From assembly GCA_963770245.1 (NCBI GenBank), contig CAVYOX010000017.1:124001-188000 (forward strand): a stretch of DNA of 64,000 bases, given 5' to 3'. This DNA is from PALSA-270 sp963770245. GTDB lineage: Bacteria > Acidobacteriota > Terriglobia > Terriglobales > Acidobacteriaceae. A program made the translations under genes and the position numbers. The notes beneath the pieces were generated by a model. That model did not search any database and had not been told where the DNA came from. It saw only the letters and a list, made by a program, of their open reading frames with translations. This document shows, in pieces, positions 43,245 through 51,726 of the stretch; the first letter of the stretch is position 1, and every line of letters starts with the position of its first letter.

Positions 43245-43966
43245 ATAAGAGATGGGCAGGATTGTTATGGGTTGTAGCCGCAACCGCAGTGTGCTTCGCG
43301 CAGGCGGGCCCGGCTCCTTCGACCGCCTCATCCGCCCCGGGGGATGGGTCCGCCGCCAACGGGGTGCTGTCCGAGGGCACGACCGGCGGGCATGGCTTTC
43401 AGCAGCGCTTTCCCCGCTACAAGCTGGAGTTCGGCGACCAGTTCGACGTTTCCTTCGAACTGAGTCCGGAATTCAATCAGAGCGTGACCGTCCAGCCGGA
43501 CGGATACATTACGCTTCGCGGGGCGGGGGACGTTCATGTGGAAGGCCAGACCGTACCGGAATTAACGGAAACCCTGCGGCGCGCCTATGGCAAGATCCTG
43601 AATGCTCCTCTGATTTCGGTTGTTCTCAAAGACTTTGAGAAGCCCTATTTCATCGCTGACGGGCAGGTTGGCAAACCCGGCAAGTACGAATTGCGCGGGG
43701 ACACCACCCTGACCCAGGCGATCGCCATCGCCGGGGGTTTCCAGGAGACCGCCAAACACTCCCAAGTATTGCTGTTCCGCCGCGTCGACAGTGACTGGGT
43801 TTCGGCCAAGATCATCAATGTGAAAGAAATGGAGAAGAAAGGGAACCTTCACGAGGATCCCTACCTCCATCCTGGGGACATGCTGTTTGTGCCCAAGAAC
43901 CGTTTTTCGAAGATACGACCCTTCCTCCCCAGTGCCTCCATGGGCACCTTTGCGAAAAACTATTAG
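43241..43966 (+). CDS. Wza-like polysaccharide export protein
   Basis: 241 residues. A signal peptide (GLLWVVAATAVCFAQA) precedes the Poly_export domain (YKLEFGDQFDVSFELSPEFN, VTVQPDGYITLRGAGDVHVE, GQTVPELTETLRRAYGKIL). An SLBB domain follows (YFIADGQVGKPGKYELRGDT, TLTQAIAIAGGFQETA), and the protein ends at HPGDMLFVPKNRFSK. There is no lipobox Cys, unlike E. coli Wza. It would form or contact the outer-membrane channel. It overlaps the preceding gene by 4 bases and is 14 bases from the chain-length gene. Confidence 0.92.
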   Translation: MNKRWAGLLWVVAATAVCFAQAGPAPSTASSAPGDGSAANGVLSEGTTGGHGFQQRFPRYKLEFGDQFDVSFELSPEFNQSVTVQPDGYITLRGAGDVHVEGQTVPELTETLRRAYGKILNAPLISVVLKDFEKPYFIADGQVGKPGKYELRGDTTLTQAIAIAGGFQETAKHSQVLLFRRVDSDWVSAKIINVKEMEKKGNLHEDPYLHPGDMLFVPKNRFSKIRPFLPSASMGTFAKNY

Positions 43967-43980
43967 GAAGCGAGGACCCG

Positions 43981-45570
43981 ATGAGCAGCAATGATTTAGA
44001 AGCGGTTGCCGGCCAAGCTACCTTCGGCTTCAGTTTGCGGGACGTACTCGCGATCGTATTTCGTCACAAACGCGTCATCCTGATCTCCTTTTGGGGGATT
44101 CTGTTCGGCGCCATTGTGGCCGCGGTTTTCGAGCCCCCGGAGTATCGGGCCTCGACCGAATTTCTGATCGAGCGCGAACGACTGGATCCGGTCATCAGCC
44201 CGGGAGCGAGCAATCCGCCGGCCTTTCGCGGCGAGGTAACCGAAGAGGAGCTGAATTCTGAAATCGAACTGCTCGAAAGTTCGGACGTGCTGCGCCAGGT
44301 GGCCATTTCCTGCGGGCTGGATCGGCGCAAATCGCTGCTCTCATCCCTTCTGGGTCCAGAAGATGAAGCCACGCGAATCGCCAAAGCCGTCGCCCGGCTG
44401 CAAAAAGCGCTGAAAGTGGAAGTGGTCCGTAAGAGCAACGTCATCTCCGTCGGTTACGAGGCTGACAATCCGGAGTTGGCGGTACGGGTCTTGAGTGTTC
44501 TCGGGGATGCGTATCTGAAAAAAAACGTTGAGGTCCATCGCCCGCCCGGGCAGTTTGCATTCTTTGATCAGGAGACCGAGGCCTATAAGAACAATTTGTC
44601 GGACGCCGAGACCAAACTCAAAGTGTTCTCGGGCGGAAACGACGGAGTGGCCCCGCAAATGGCCCGGGACATCACCCTGCAACAACTCAGCCAGTTCCGC
44701 GCCACCTTGCAGCAGACCCGAGCCGAGATCGCGAGTACCGAGGAGAGGATTCGGGTTCTCGAGAAACAGTCGAGTACCACCCCGCAGCGTTTGACCACAC
44801 AGGCACGACAAACCGATGATGCCCAGGTTCTCGAGGGCCTCAAGAATACCCTGAACAGCCTGGAACTGAAGCGCACCGAACTATTGACCAAGTACCAGCC
44901 CGGTTATGCCTTAGTGCAGGAGGTCGATAAGCAAATCGCAGATACGCGGGCCTCGATTGCGGGCGAGGAAAGCCGACCCATCCGCGAGGAAACCACCGAC
45001 CGTAACCCAACCTTCGGCTGGATCGATGAGGAACTGGCCAAGGCCAGGGCTGACGACAGCGGGTTAGAGGCACGGGCGGCCTCTCTCGAAGCCATTGTCG
45101 CGAAGTACACGACCAAGGCACAAGAGTTGGACGAGAAGGGAATCGCCCAGCAGGACCTGCTGCGTACGGTGAAAACCGCCGAGGAAAACTATCTGATGTA
45201 CCAGCGCAAGCGCGAGGAAGCCCGCATGACAAATGCGCTCGATCAGACGCGTATTCTCAACGTGGCCATTGCCGAGCAACCGACGGCGCCCACGCTTCCC
45301 TCGAATTCTCCATGGACGTTGCTAGTCGTCGGCGGTTTCCTGGCAGTGGTCGTCAGCTTGGGGACAGCACTCACTTTGGATTACATGGATTCTTCTTTCC
45401 GAACCCCTGCCGAAGTGCTGAGCGAGCTGAATATTCCCGTGTTGGGCGCGATTTCGCTCGAACAGAGTGGCCTGTTCAGCAGTTGGAACGGCAACGGGAA
45501 TGGCCAGCGCAGAGTTGAAGTTCACGCTCACGGGAAGGGTCCCCGCAATGCCGAAGTCCGCGGGAGCTGA
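43981..45570 (+). CDS. GumC/Wzz-type polysaccharide chain-length protein
   Basis: 529 residues. An N-terminal helix (RVILISFWGILFGAIVAAVF) is followed by Wzz signature EPPEYRASTEFLIERERLDP. The periplasmic region is long and coiled-coil (LSQFRATLQQTRAEIASTEE, RIRVLEKQ; LEGLKNTLNSLELKRTELLT). The second helix (LLVVGGFLAVVVSLGTALTL) follows Pro-rich AEQPTAPTLPSNSPW, and a short cytoplasmic tail ends the protein. There is no fused kinase domain; the separate CpsD-like protein 3 kb upstream would fill that place. It controls polymer length together with the Wza-like exporter. Confidence 0.92.
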   Translation: MSSNDLEAVAGQATFGFSLRDVLAIVFRHKRVILISFWGILFGAIVAAVFEPPEYRASTEFLIERERLDPVISPGASNPPAFRGEVTEEELNSEIELLESSDVLRQVAISCGLDRRKSLLSSLLGPEDEATRIAKAVARLQKALKVEVVRKSNVISVGYEADNPELAVRVLSVLGDAYLKKNVEVHRPPGQFAFFDQETEAYKNNLSDAETKLKVFSGGNDGVAPQMARDITLQQLSQFRATLQQTRAEIASTEERIRVLEKQSSTTPQRLTTQARQTDDAQVLEGLKNTLNSLELKRTELLTKYQPGYALVQEVDKQIADTRASIAGEESRPIREETTDRNPTFGWIDEELAKARADDSGLEARAASLEAIVAKYTTKAQELDEKGIAQQDLLRTVKTAEENYLMYQRKREEARMTNALDQTRILNVAIAEQPTAPTLPSNSPWTLLVVGGFLAVVVSLGTALTLDYMDSSFRTPAEVLSELNIPVLGAISLEQSGLFSSWNGNGNGQRRVEVHAHGKGPRNAEVRGS

Positions 45571-45615
45571 GTCAACCGTCTAGCCGGATCGAAACCAGGT
45601 CGGGGATTGACCGGG

Positions 45616-46776
45616 ATGGACTGGCAACAGCAAGCAGGCAAAAGCTTGATACGACCTCCTCAACTTCGCGAGGCCAATTTTAAGGATCATGGCCAGATTA
45701 CTTTGCTCGAGTCGCAGTACGGACTCGAGCCCAAAAGTTACGAGGAGTGGAAGCATCTGTGGACGGGCAATCCGGCGTATATTCAGCTCGGAAAGCAGTG
45801 GCCGATTGGTTGGGTCCTCGAAGATGAAAACCAACGAATTGTCGGCTATCTCGGCAACATTCCTCTGTGGTGCGAATTCCAGGCGCGCCAGCTGCTGGCG
45901 GCCGCCACCTATGCTTGGGTGGTCGATTCGTTGTATCGCAGTTATTCCCTCTTGCTGCTCGATTGCTACTTCAGCCAAAAGGATGTGGATCTTTATCTGA
46001 GCACGACGGTGAACTCCCAGTCTTCGCAGGCCTTTCAGGCCTTCAACTCAACCCGCGTGCCGGTTGGCGCCTGGAACCAGTCCGCCTTTTGGATCACACA
46101 TTACCGCGGCTTTGCGGCCAGCTGGATCAGGGCCACCTCGACCAGTACCAAACTGAGAAAGTTGTCCCCGGCTGCATTTCTGAGCTATCCGGTCTCGGCC
46201 GGACTGTTTCTCATGGATTCCTGGACCGGTCGGGTGGTGCATGGTGATCGCAGTGCATCGAAAGTTGAATTCTCGACCGGTTTCGACCATCGTTTCGATG
46301 TGTTTTGGGAAGAATTGCGGCGAAAGAAGTCAGATCGGCTCTTAAGTGTTCGCTCACCCGAGGTTCTCGAATGGCACTTTCGGTATGCCCTTGGTCGAGA
46401 CGGAGTGTGGATCTTGACCGTCAGCCAAGGCGCGGACTTGGCAGCCTATGCCATTTTTTGCCGGCAGGATAACCCGCGGTTCGGATTGAAGCGCATGCGA
46501 TTTGTGGATTTTCAGGCTCTCGATCTGAGTGCCGCATGGTTGCGACCCATGTTTGTCCGGGCGTTACAGCGTTGCAAGGAGGAACGCATACACATGTTGG
46601 AGGGTATCGGGATTGGCCTCCCCCAGAGAGAAATTTTTCCAGATCTCGTACCCCGCCAGCGAACATTACCGTCTTGGCTGTATTTCTATAAGGCCCGAGA
46701 CCCAAGGATTGATCAGAGCCTCACCGATCCCACGGTCTGGGACCCCACCTGGTTTGATGGCGACTCGTCACTTTAG
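45616..46776 (+). CDS. GNAT-like acyltransferase of the polysaccharide locus
   Basis: 386 residues from the ATG at 45616 (TTG 45607 also open). It opens with LREANFKDHGQITLLESQYG and EWKHLWTGNPAY, and has IGWVLEDENQRIVGYLGNIP and a later half with DLAAYAIFCRQD, an arrangement typical of two-lobed GNAT enzymes found beside capsule genes. No acetyl-CoA P-loop motif (R/QxxGxG/A) is sharp, so the donor is uncertain. It sits between the chain-length protein and the NRPS block. It could use the amino acid activated next door, by analogy with aminoacyl-transferring GNAT/FemX proteins; that link is a guess. Confidence 0.65.
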   Translation: MDWQQQAGKSLIRPPQLREANFKDHGQITLLESQYGLEPKSYEEWKHLWTGNPAYIQLGKQWPIGWVLEDENQRIVGYLGNIPLWCEFQARQLLAAATYAWVVDSLYRSYSLLLLDCYFSQKDVDLYLSTTVNSQSSQAFQAFNSTRVPVGAWNQSAFWITHYRGFAASWIRATSTSTKLRKLSPAAFLSYPVSAGLFLMDSWTGRVVHGDRSASKVEFSTGFDHRFDVFWEELRRKKSDRLLSVRSPEVLEWHFRYALGRDGVWILTVSQGADLAAYAIFCRQDNPRFGLKRMRFVDFQALDLSAAWLRPMFVRALQRCKEERIHMLEGIGIGLPQREIFPDLVPRQRTLPSWLYFYKARDPRIDQSLTDPTVWDPTWFDGDSSL

Positions 46777-46858
46777 GCATCGAGCACCCCTGCTGTAAAA
46801 CTGCGCTTTCCACAGCATTCCGCATTCCAGTGAGGGTATCGCTGGGGGGCGCTTGCGG

Positions 46859-46903
46859 AAGCAAGGAAAGACCAAGCAAGGAAACACCAAGCAAGGAAAG
46901 AGC
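46859..46903 (+). repeat. Three 15-base repeats, each with a ribosome-site-like core
   Basis: AAGCAAGGAAAGACC, AAGCAAGGAAACACC and AAGCAAGGAAAGAGC run head to tail and end exactly at the ATG 46904 of the NRPS gene. Each has AAGGAAA, so up to three Shine-Dalgarno-like sites are stacked. The repeats are in frame with the gene. Confidence 0.85.
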
Positions 46904-48859
46904 ATGCGCGCACAAACGTCTGATTTCTTAGCAGCAAAGCCCGAGCTACTACTACGAGATGCGGAACAGCAGCAGTTCGCTGCGTGGAACGAAACTGACC
47001 AGGCGTATCCGCAAGATGCCTGTGTCCCGGAGTTGGTCGCGGCGCTGGCCACCGCCACGCCCGACCGAGTGGCGGTCGGGGCTGGGGCGGATGTGTTGAA
47101 CTATCGGGACTTGAACGGGCGCGCGAACCGGCTGGCGCATTACCTACGCTCCCAGGGCGCCGGGCCTGGGACTCTGGTCGCAATCTGCCTGGAACGCAGC
47201 CTGGGGCTGGTGGTTGCCGAGCTGGGAGTTTTGAAGTCGGGTGCCGCTTATCTGCCGCTCGATCCGAGCTATCCCAGGGAGCGCTTATCTTTCATCGTTA
47301 ACGACAGTCAGGCACCCCTTCTGATCGTTCAGGCGGGCTCCGCGGATCGGCTTCCGGCGGGCAGATGGAGAGTCTTGGAGCTCGACCGCGACGCCGATAC
47401 CATCGCTTCCTTCCCCGAGACATCTCCGGAACTCGCTGGCAAAGCGAGTGATTCAGCCTACGTGATCTACACCTCCGGTTCGACAGGCCGGCCGAAAGGT
47501 GTCGAGATCACCCATGACAGCCTGCTGAATTTGGTGTTCTGGCATCGCCGCGCCTTTGCCGTCGAGTCCTCTGACCGGGCAGCTCTGCAGGCCAGCCCGG
47601 GATTCGATGCCTCGGTGTGGGAACTGTGGCCGTATCTCACCGCTGGAGCGAGCGTCCATCTGCCCGATGAGGCCATCCGCAGCGACGCGGAAAGGCTTCG
47701 GGATTGGCTGATCGCGCAAAAGATTACGATCACGTTTCTGGCCACCGCGATGGCCGAACGCATTATGGCGCTCGACTGGCCGTGCCAGACTCCGTTGCGG
47801 ATGTTGCTGACAGGAGCCGACACGCTTCACCGCTACCCGTCACCCAGCCTGCCTTTCGTCCTGGTGAATAACTACGGTCCCACCGAATGCACGGTCGTGG
47901 CCACCTCCGGGGTCATCCCGCCGCGACAGTCGACTGAAGGCGACCCCCCGACGATTGGCCGCCCCATTGCGAACACGCAGATCTACCTGCTCGACGAACA
48001 GATGAGGCAAGTGCCGATTGGAGCGACCGGAGAGGTGTACATTGCGGGAAAAGGTTTGGCCAGTGGCTATCTCAACCAGCCTGAGCTCACCGCTGAAAAG
48101 TTCGTTGCCCACCCTTTCAGCACGGTGCCAGGAGCTCGTCTGTACAAAACTGGGGACCTGGCTCGTTACCAACGGGACGGTCAAATTGCCTTCGGGGGGA
48201 GGGCGGACGACCAGATCAAACTTCGCGGGTATCGTATTGAACCGAGTGAAATCGTAGATGTATTGGATCGTTACCCGGCGATCCAGGCCAGCCAGGTGGT
48301 GCGGCGAGCCGATGAGGCAGGGGAGAACCTGTTGGTCGCTTACCTGGTGCTCGCTCCCGCCGCCCAACTGACCAACGCCGAGCTCCGCGACTATCTGCGG
48401 GCGCACTTGCCCGACTACATGGTTCCGGGTGTGTTTGTGGTCCTTGACGCATTGCCGCTCACCTCGAACGGTAAGGTGGACCGCGATAGGCTGCCGGCGC
48501 CGAGTACCCTCAACCTCTTGCGCAGCCAGCCCGCCATTCCGGCCCAAACCCTCGTGGAACAGCGGGTCACCGAGATTTTGGCCAGCTTGCTGCATCTCGA
48601 GCAAGTCGGCGCCAACGACAACTTCTTTCTGCTCGGCGGACACTCCTTGCTGGGCACGCAAGTCATCGCCCGGGTGCGGGACGCCTTTTCGATCGACCTG
48701 TCCCTGCGCAGCCTATTTGAGGCCCCGACCGTCGCCGAATTGTCCAGCCAGATTGAGCGACTTCTTCTCGAGAAACTGGAAGCCATGAGCGAAGAAGAAG
48801 CCCGTCGCATGCTGAACTCGAAAGCCGGGCCAGTGTTTGGCGAGATTGTGACGGCCTGA
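46904..48859 (+). CDS. NRPS adenylation-thiolation didomain protein, leucine-type code
   Basis: 651 residues. The adenylation domain has YTSGSTGRPKG (A3, near residue 190), FDASVWELWP (A4), NNYGPTECTV (A5), GELY-like GEVYIAGKGLASGYLNQP (A6), YKTGDLARYQRDGQIAFGGR (A7-A8) and LTSNGKVDR with the A10 lysine. The thiolation domain has NDNFFLLGGHSLLGTQVIAR, with the phosphopantetheine Ser near 580. Aligning by eye to GrsA gives the specificity residues D-A-W-F-L-G-N-V-V-K, which is a published leucine code. There is no condensation or thioesterase domain in the protein. It loads an amino acid on its own carrier and hands it to partners encoded just downstream (P450, stand-alone condensation protein). 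Confidence 0.93.
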   Translation: MRAQTSDFLAAKPELLLRDAEQQQFAAWNETDQAYPQDACVPELVAALATATPDRVAVGAGADVLNYRDLNGRANRLAHYLRSQGAGPGTLVAICLERSLGLVVAELGVLKSGAAYLPLDPSYPRERLSFIVNDSQAPLLIVQAGSADRLPAGRWRVLELDRDADTIASFPETSPELAGKASDSAYVIYTSGSTGRPKGVEITHDSLLNLVFWHRRAFAVESSDRAALQASPGFDASVWELWPYLTAGASVHLPDEAIRSDAERLRDWLIAQKITITFLATAMAERIMALDWPCQTPLRMLLTGADTLHRYPSPSLPFVLVNNYGPTECTVVATSGVIPPRQSTEGDPPTIGRPIANTQIYLLDEQMRQVPIGATGEVYIAGKGLASGYLNQPELTAEKFVAHPFSTVPGARLYKTGDLARYQRDGQIAFGGRADDQIKLRGYRIEPSEIVDVLDRYPAIQASQVVRRADEAGENLLVAYLVLAPAAQLTNAELRDYLRAHLPDYMVPGVFVVLDALPLTSNGKVDRDRLPAPSTLNLLRSQPAIPAQTLVEQRVTEILASLLHLEQVGANDNFFLLGGHSLLGTQVIARVRDAFSIDLSLRSLFEAPTVAELSSQIERLLLEKLEAMSEEEARRMLNSKAGPVFGEIVTA

Positions 48860-48876
48860 CTTTGACCGCCCACGCC

Positions 48877-50181
48877 ATGCCGAACCGACCGATAGACAGC
48901 TTGGAAGCTGCCATCCCGGAAGCCGCCCTGCCCAACGGCAGGGCGGCTCCCCCTCTGAGCCTCTACCACTTGCTCGACCCGGAGGTGCTGGCCAATCCCT
49001 ATCCTCTCTACCGTCGTCTGCGCACCGAGGACCCGGTGCATTGGGATCCCTTCCTGCATGCCTGGGTGGTCACGCGCTACCCCGACGTGGTGAAAGTACT
49101 CCACGATTTCTCGGCCGACCGCACGCCCGGTCCTGACAAACTGACCGCGATGGGCCTGGCGGCCTTGAATCCCATCGCCCAGGTGATGGTGAAGCAGATG
49201 CTCTTTATGGACGCGCCGGCGCACACCCGGATGCGCGCCCTAGCCGCTTCCGCCTTCTCCCCGCAGCGGGTGGAGGTGCTGCGGACCCACATTCAGGAAA
49301 TCGCGGATAGCCTGCTCGATCGCGTCCAGGCATCGGGTCGCCTGGACCTGATTGCTGATTTTGCCGCGCCCTTGCCCGCCATCGTCACCGCTGAAATGCT
49401 GGGCGTGCCGGTGAACGACAACCAGCAGTTGAAAGCCTGGTCGGCGGACTTCGCGGAAATGCTGGGTAACTTCCAGCACAATCCGGACCGCGTCCCCCGC
49501 GTCCTGCGCAGCCTGGAGGACATGACCGCCTACTTTCGCTCCGCCATCGCCGAGCAACGCCGGCGGCCGCAAGAGGGCTTGATCCATTCCTTAGCTACGG
49601 CCGAGATTCAAGGCGACCGGTTCACCGAGGAAGAAGTCATTGCCAACTGCATCGTGACCATGGTCGGGGGTCAGGAGACGACCACCAATCTCATTGGCAA
49701 CGGAATGCTCTCCCTGCTGCGCAACCCCGAGCAGTTGGAAAAACTTCGTGCCGATCTTTCCTTGATTCCTTCCGCGGTCGAAGAACTGTTGCGCTACGAG
49801 AGCCCGAGCCAGCACACCGCCCGCTTGGCTCCCGAGGACACCGAGCTCGGAGGGAAACAAATTCGTAAGCGGCATGCGGTGATTGCGGTCATGGCCGCGG
49901 GCAACCGGGATCCCGAACGCTTCCCTGATCCCGATCGTCTGGACATCACCCGCACCGACAACCGTCACCTGGCCTTCGGATGGGCGGCGCACTTCTGCTT
50001 CGGCGCGCCGCTTGCGCGAATCGAGGGCCAAATCGCATTTGCCACCATCCTGCGGCGGATGCCTTTTCTCGCCCTTGAACCCGCGCCGCTCGTTTGGCGC
50101 GCGAACCTGGGATTGCGCGGATTGATCGCACTGCCGATCCGCTTCGTCGCCCCCGAATCCTCGGTCGCCCTGAGTGCATGA
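48877..50181 (+). CDS. Cytochrome P450
   Basis: 434 residues from the ATG at 48877 (TTG 48862 also open). It has the I-helix oxygen-binding segment MVGGQETTTNL, the ExxR pair EELLR, and the heme loop FGWAAHFCFGAPLAR with the proximal Cys near residue 374 (Ala in place of the usual second Gly of FGxGxHxCxG). No membrane anchor is seen, so it is a soluble bacterial-type P450 needing separate ferredoxin and reductase, which are not in the window. It lies 17 bases after the adenylation-thiolation gene. In known A-T plus P450 pairs (NovH/NovI type) the P450 beta-hydroxylates the carrier-bound amino acid; the same is inferred here. Confidence 0.93.
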   Translation: MPNRPIDSLEAAIPEAALPNGRAAPPLSLYHLLDPEVLANPYPLYRRLRTEDPVHWDPFLHAWVVTRYPDVVKVLHDFSADRTPGPDKLTAMGLAALNPIAQVMVKQMLFMDAPAHTRMRALAASAFSPQRVEVLRTHIQEIADSLLDRVQASGRLDLIADFAAPLPAIVTAEMLGVPVNDNQQLKAWSADFAEMLGNFQHNPDRVPRVLRSLEDMTAYFRSAIAEQRRRPQEGLIHSLATAEIQGDRFTEEEVIANCIVTMVGGQETTTNLIGNGMLSLLRNPEQLEKLRADLSLIPSAVEELLRYESPSQHTARLAPEDTELGGKQIRKRHAVIAVMAAGNRDPERFPDPDRLDITRTDNRHLAFGWAAHFCFGAPLARIEGQIAFATILRRMPFLALEPAPLVWRANLGLRGLIALPIRFVAPESSVALSA

Positions 50182-50185
50182 CCCC

Positions 50186-51706
50186 ATGTCGCGACCGACT
50201 CCCATAGCCGAGGCCTTGCCGCTTTCAGAAACTAAGCGCCAGTTGCTCGAAAAGTACCTGCGCGGGGAACTGGCCGCAAGCGGACCGGACCGGTATGCAG
50301 TCACGCGTCGCCCCGCGGGCGCGCCGGCACCGCTCTCGTTGACGCAGGAACAGGTCTGGCTGCACGAGAAGGCTACACCCGAGGCACCACCGTTCTACAA
50401 CGAATCCATCACCATGCATCGTCACGGTCCGGTGGATGCGAAGGTACTCGAGCGTAGTCTCCAAGAGATCATTCGGCGGCACGAAATCTGGCGGACCACC
50501 TACGATATGATCCACGGCCAGGCAATGGCGGTGATCCATCCCGCACCTTCCGCCTTTTCGTTGCCGCGGGTCGACCTGCGGCCGCTTCCCGAAGTGCGTC
50601 GGGAAGCGGAAGCTCTGCGCGTCGCTACCGAGCAGGCCCGGCAGCCGTTTGACTTGCGGGAAGGCCCACTGCTGCGAGCCACGCTCGTCACCCTCAACCA
50701 GGAAGACCACCGTTTGTTCCTCACTATGCATCAGAGCATCGTCGACGGCGTATCGGTCTACCAGGTTTTGCCTTTGGAACTAACGACGCTCTACGAGGCG
50801 TTTTCGACAGGGAAGCCGTCTCCGCTCGCGGAATTACCCATTCAATACGCTGACTTTGCCGATTGGGAGCGAAGCTGGCTGCAAGGCGAGGTGCGGGAGG
50901 GCCAACTGTCGTATTGGCGCCAACAGCTAGCCGGCCAACTTGAATCGCTCCAGTGGCCCCCGGAGCGGCCGCCGTCTCGCAGCCTTCGCGGTGCCATTCA
51001 CCCGTTCGCCATGTCGAAGCAGCTCACCGCGGCCCTGAAACAGGTAAGCCAGCAGGAAGGAGTCACGCTTTTCATGATTCTGACCGCCGGGTTCGCTGCC
51101 CTGCTCCATCACTATACGCGCCAGAAGAGCATTCTGATTGGAACGGTTGGACCGGGAGGCCGCAAACGGCCCGAAGTGCAGGGATTGTTGGGGTATTTTC
51201 TCAATCCTTTGGCGTTGCGCCTGGAAGTCTCGCGCGATTCCACATTTCGTGAATTGCTGCGACAGGTGAGGGAAGTAGTCGTGGGAGCGTTGGCCCACGG
51301 CGACCTGCCTTTCGAGGACGTAGTCAGCGCTGTCGATCCCCGGCCGGAGCCGAGCCGCCATCCATTATTCCAGGTGGCAATTTCGCTCGCTCCCTCCGTA
51401 GCCGAACTCGGCCCGGGATGGAAGCAGACGGTCATGGATGTCGAGAGCGGAGGTTCGAGGTGGGATCTGTATCTTGAGTTCAGCGAAAGACCGGAGGGAC
51501 TCCTCGGGCGCGCTCAATACAACCCGGATATTTTCGATGGCGCGATGATCCAACAGACGCTCGAAGACCTCGAGCGTCTGCTGAGCGACGACGCGCTCAA
51601 CCCTGGCCGACCACTCCCGCGATCGCCGGAATGGACACCGAAGGTCGTCGGTCAGTCGGTCCGAAGCGAAAATCTGGTTTCGGACGCTGCGGAAAACCTG
51701 AGTTGA
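50186..51706 (+). CDS. Stand-alone NRPS condensation-domain protein with HQxxxDG
   Basis: 506 residues from the ATG at 50186, 4 bases after the P450 stop. Condensation-family order is intact: LSLTQEQVWLHEKATPEAPP (C1), RRHEIWRTTY (C2), LTMHQSIVDGVSV (C3), YADFADWERSWLQ (C4), IGTVGPGGRKRPEVQGLLGY (C5), GDLPFEDVV (C6). In C3 the usual HHxxxDG is HQxxxDG near residue 182, so the second, catalytic His is Gln, while the Asp and Gly stay. It therefore either uses another mechanism or has a structural or transfer role. With no other module here, its acceptor may be a sugar, lipid or amine rather than a peptide. Confidence 0.9.
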   Translation: MSRPTPIAEALPLSETKRQLLEKYLRGELAASGPDRYAVTRRPAGAPAPLSLTQEQVWLHEKATPEAPPFYNESITMHRHGPVDAKVLERSLQEIIRRHEIWRTTYDMIHGQAMAVIHPAPSAFSLPRVDLRPLPEVRREAEALRVATEQARQPFDLREGPLLRATLVTLNQEDHRLFLTMHQSIVDGVSVYQVLPLELTTLYEAFSTGKPSPLAELPIQYADFADWERSWLQGEVREGQLSYWRQQLAGQLESLQWPPERPPSRSLRGAIHPFAMSKQLTAALKQVSQQEGVTLFMILTAGFAALLHHYTRQKSILIGTVGPGGRKRPEVQGLLGYFLNPLALRLEVSRDSTFRELLRQVREVVVGALAHGDLPFEDVVSAVDPRPEPSRHPLFQVAISLAPSVAELGPGWKQTVMDVESGGSRWDLYLEFSERPEGLLGRAQYNPDIFDGAMIQQTLEDLERLLSDDALNPGRPLPRSPEWTPKVVGQSVRSENLVSDAAENLS

Positions 51707-51726
51707 GCAAGATCCAGTTGAAGAAG

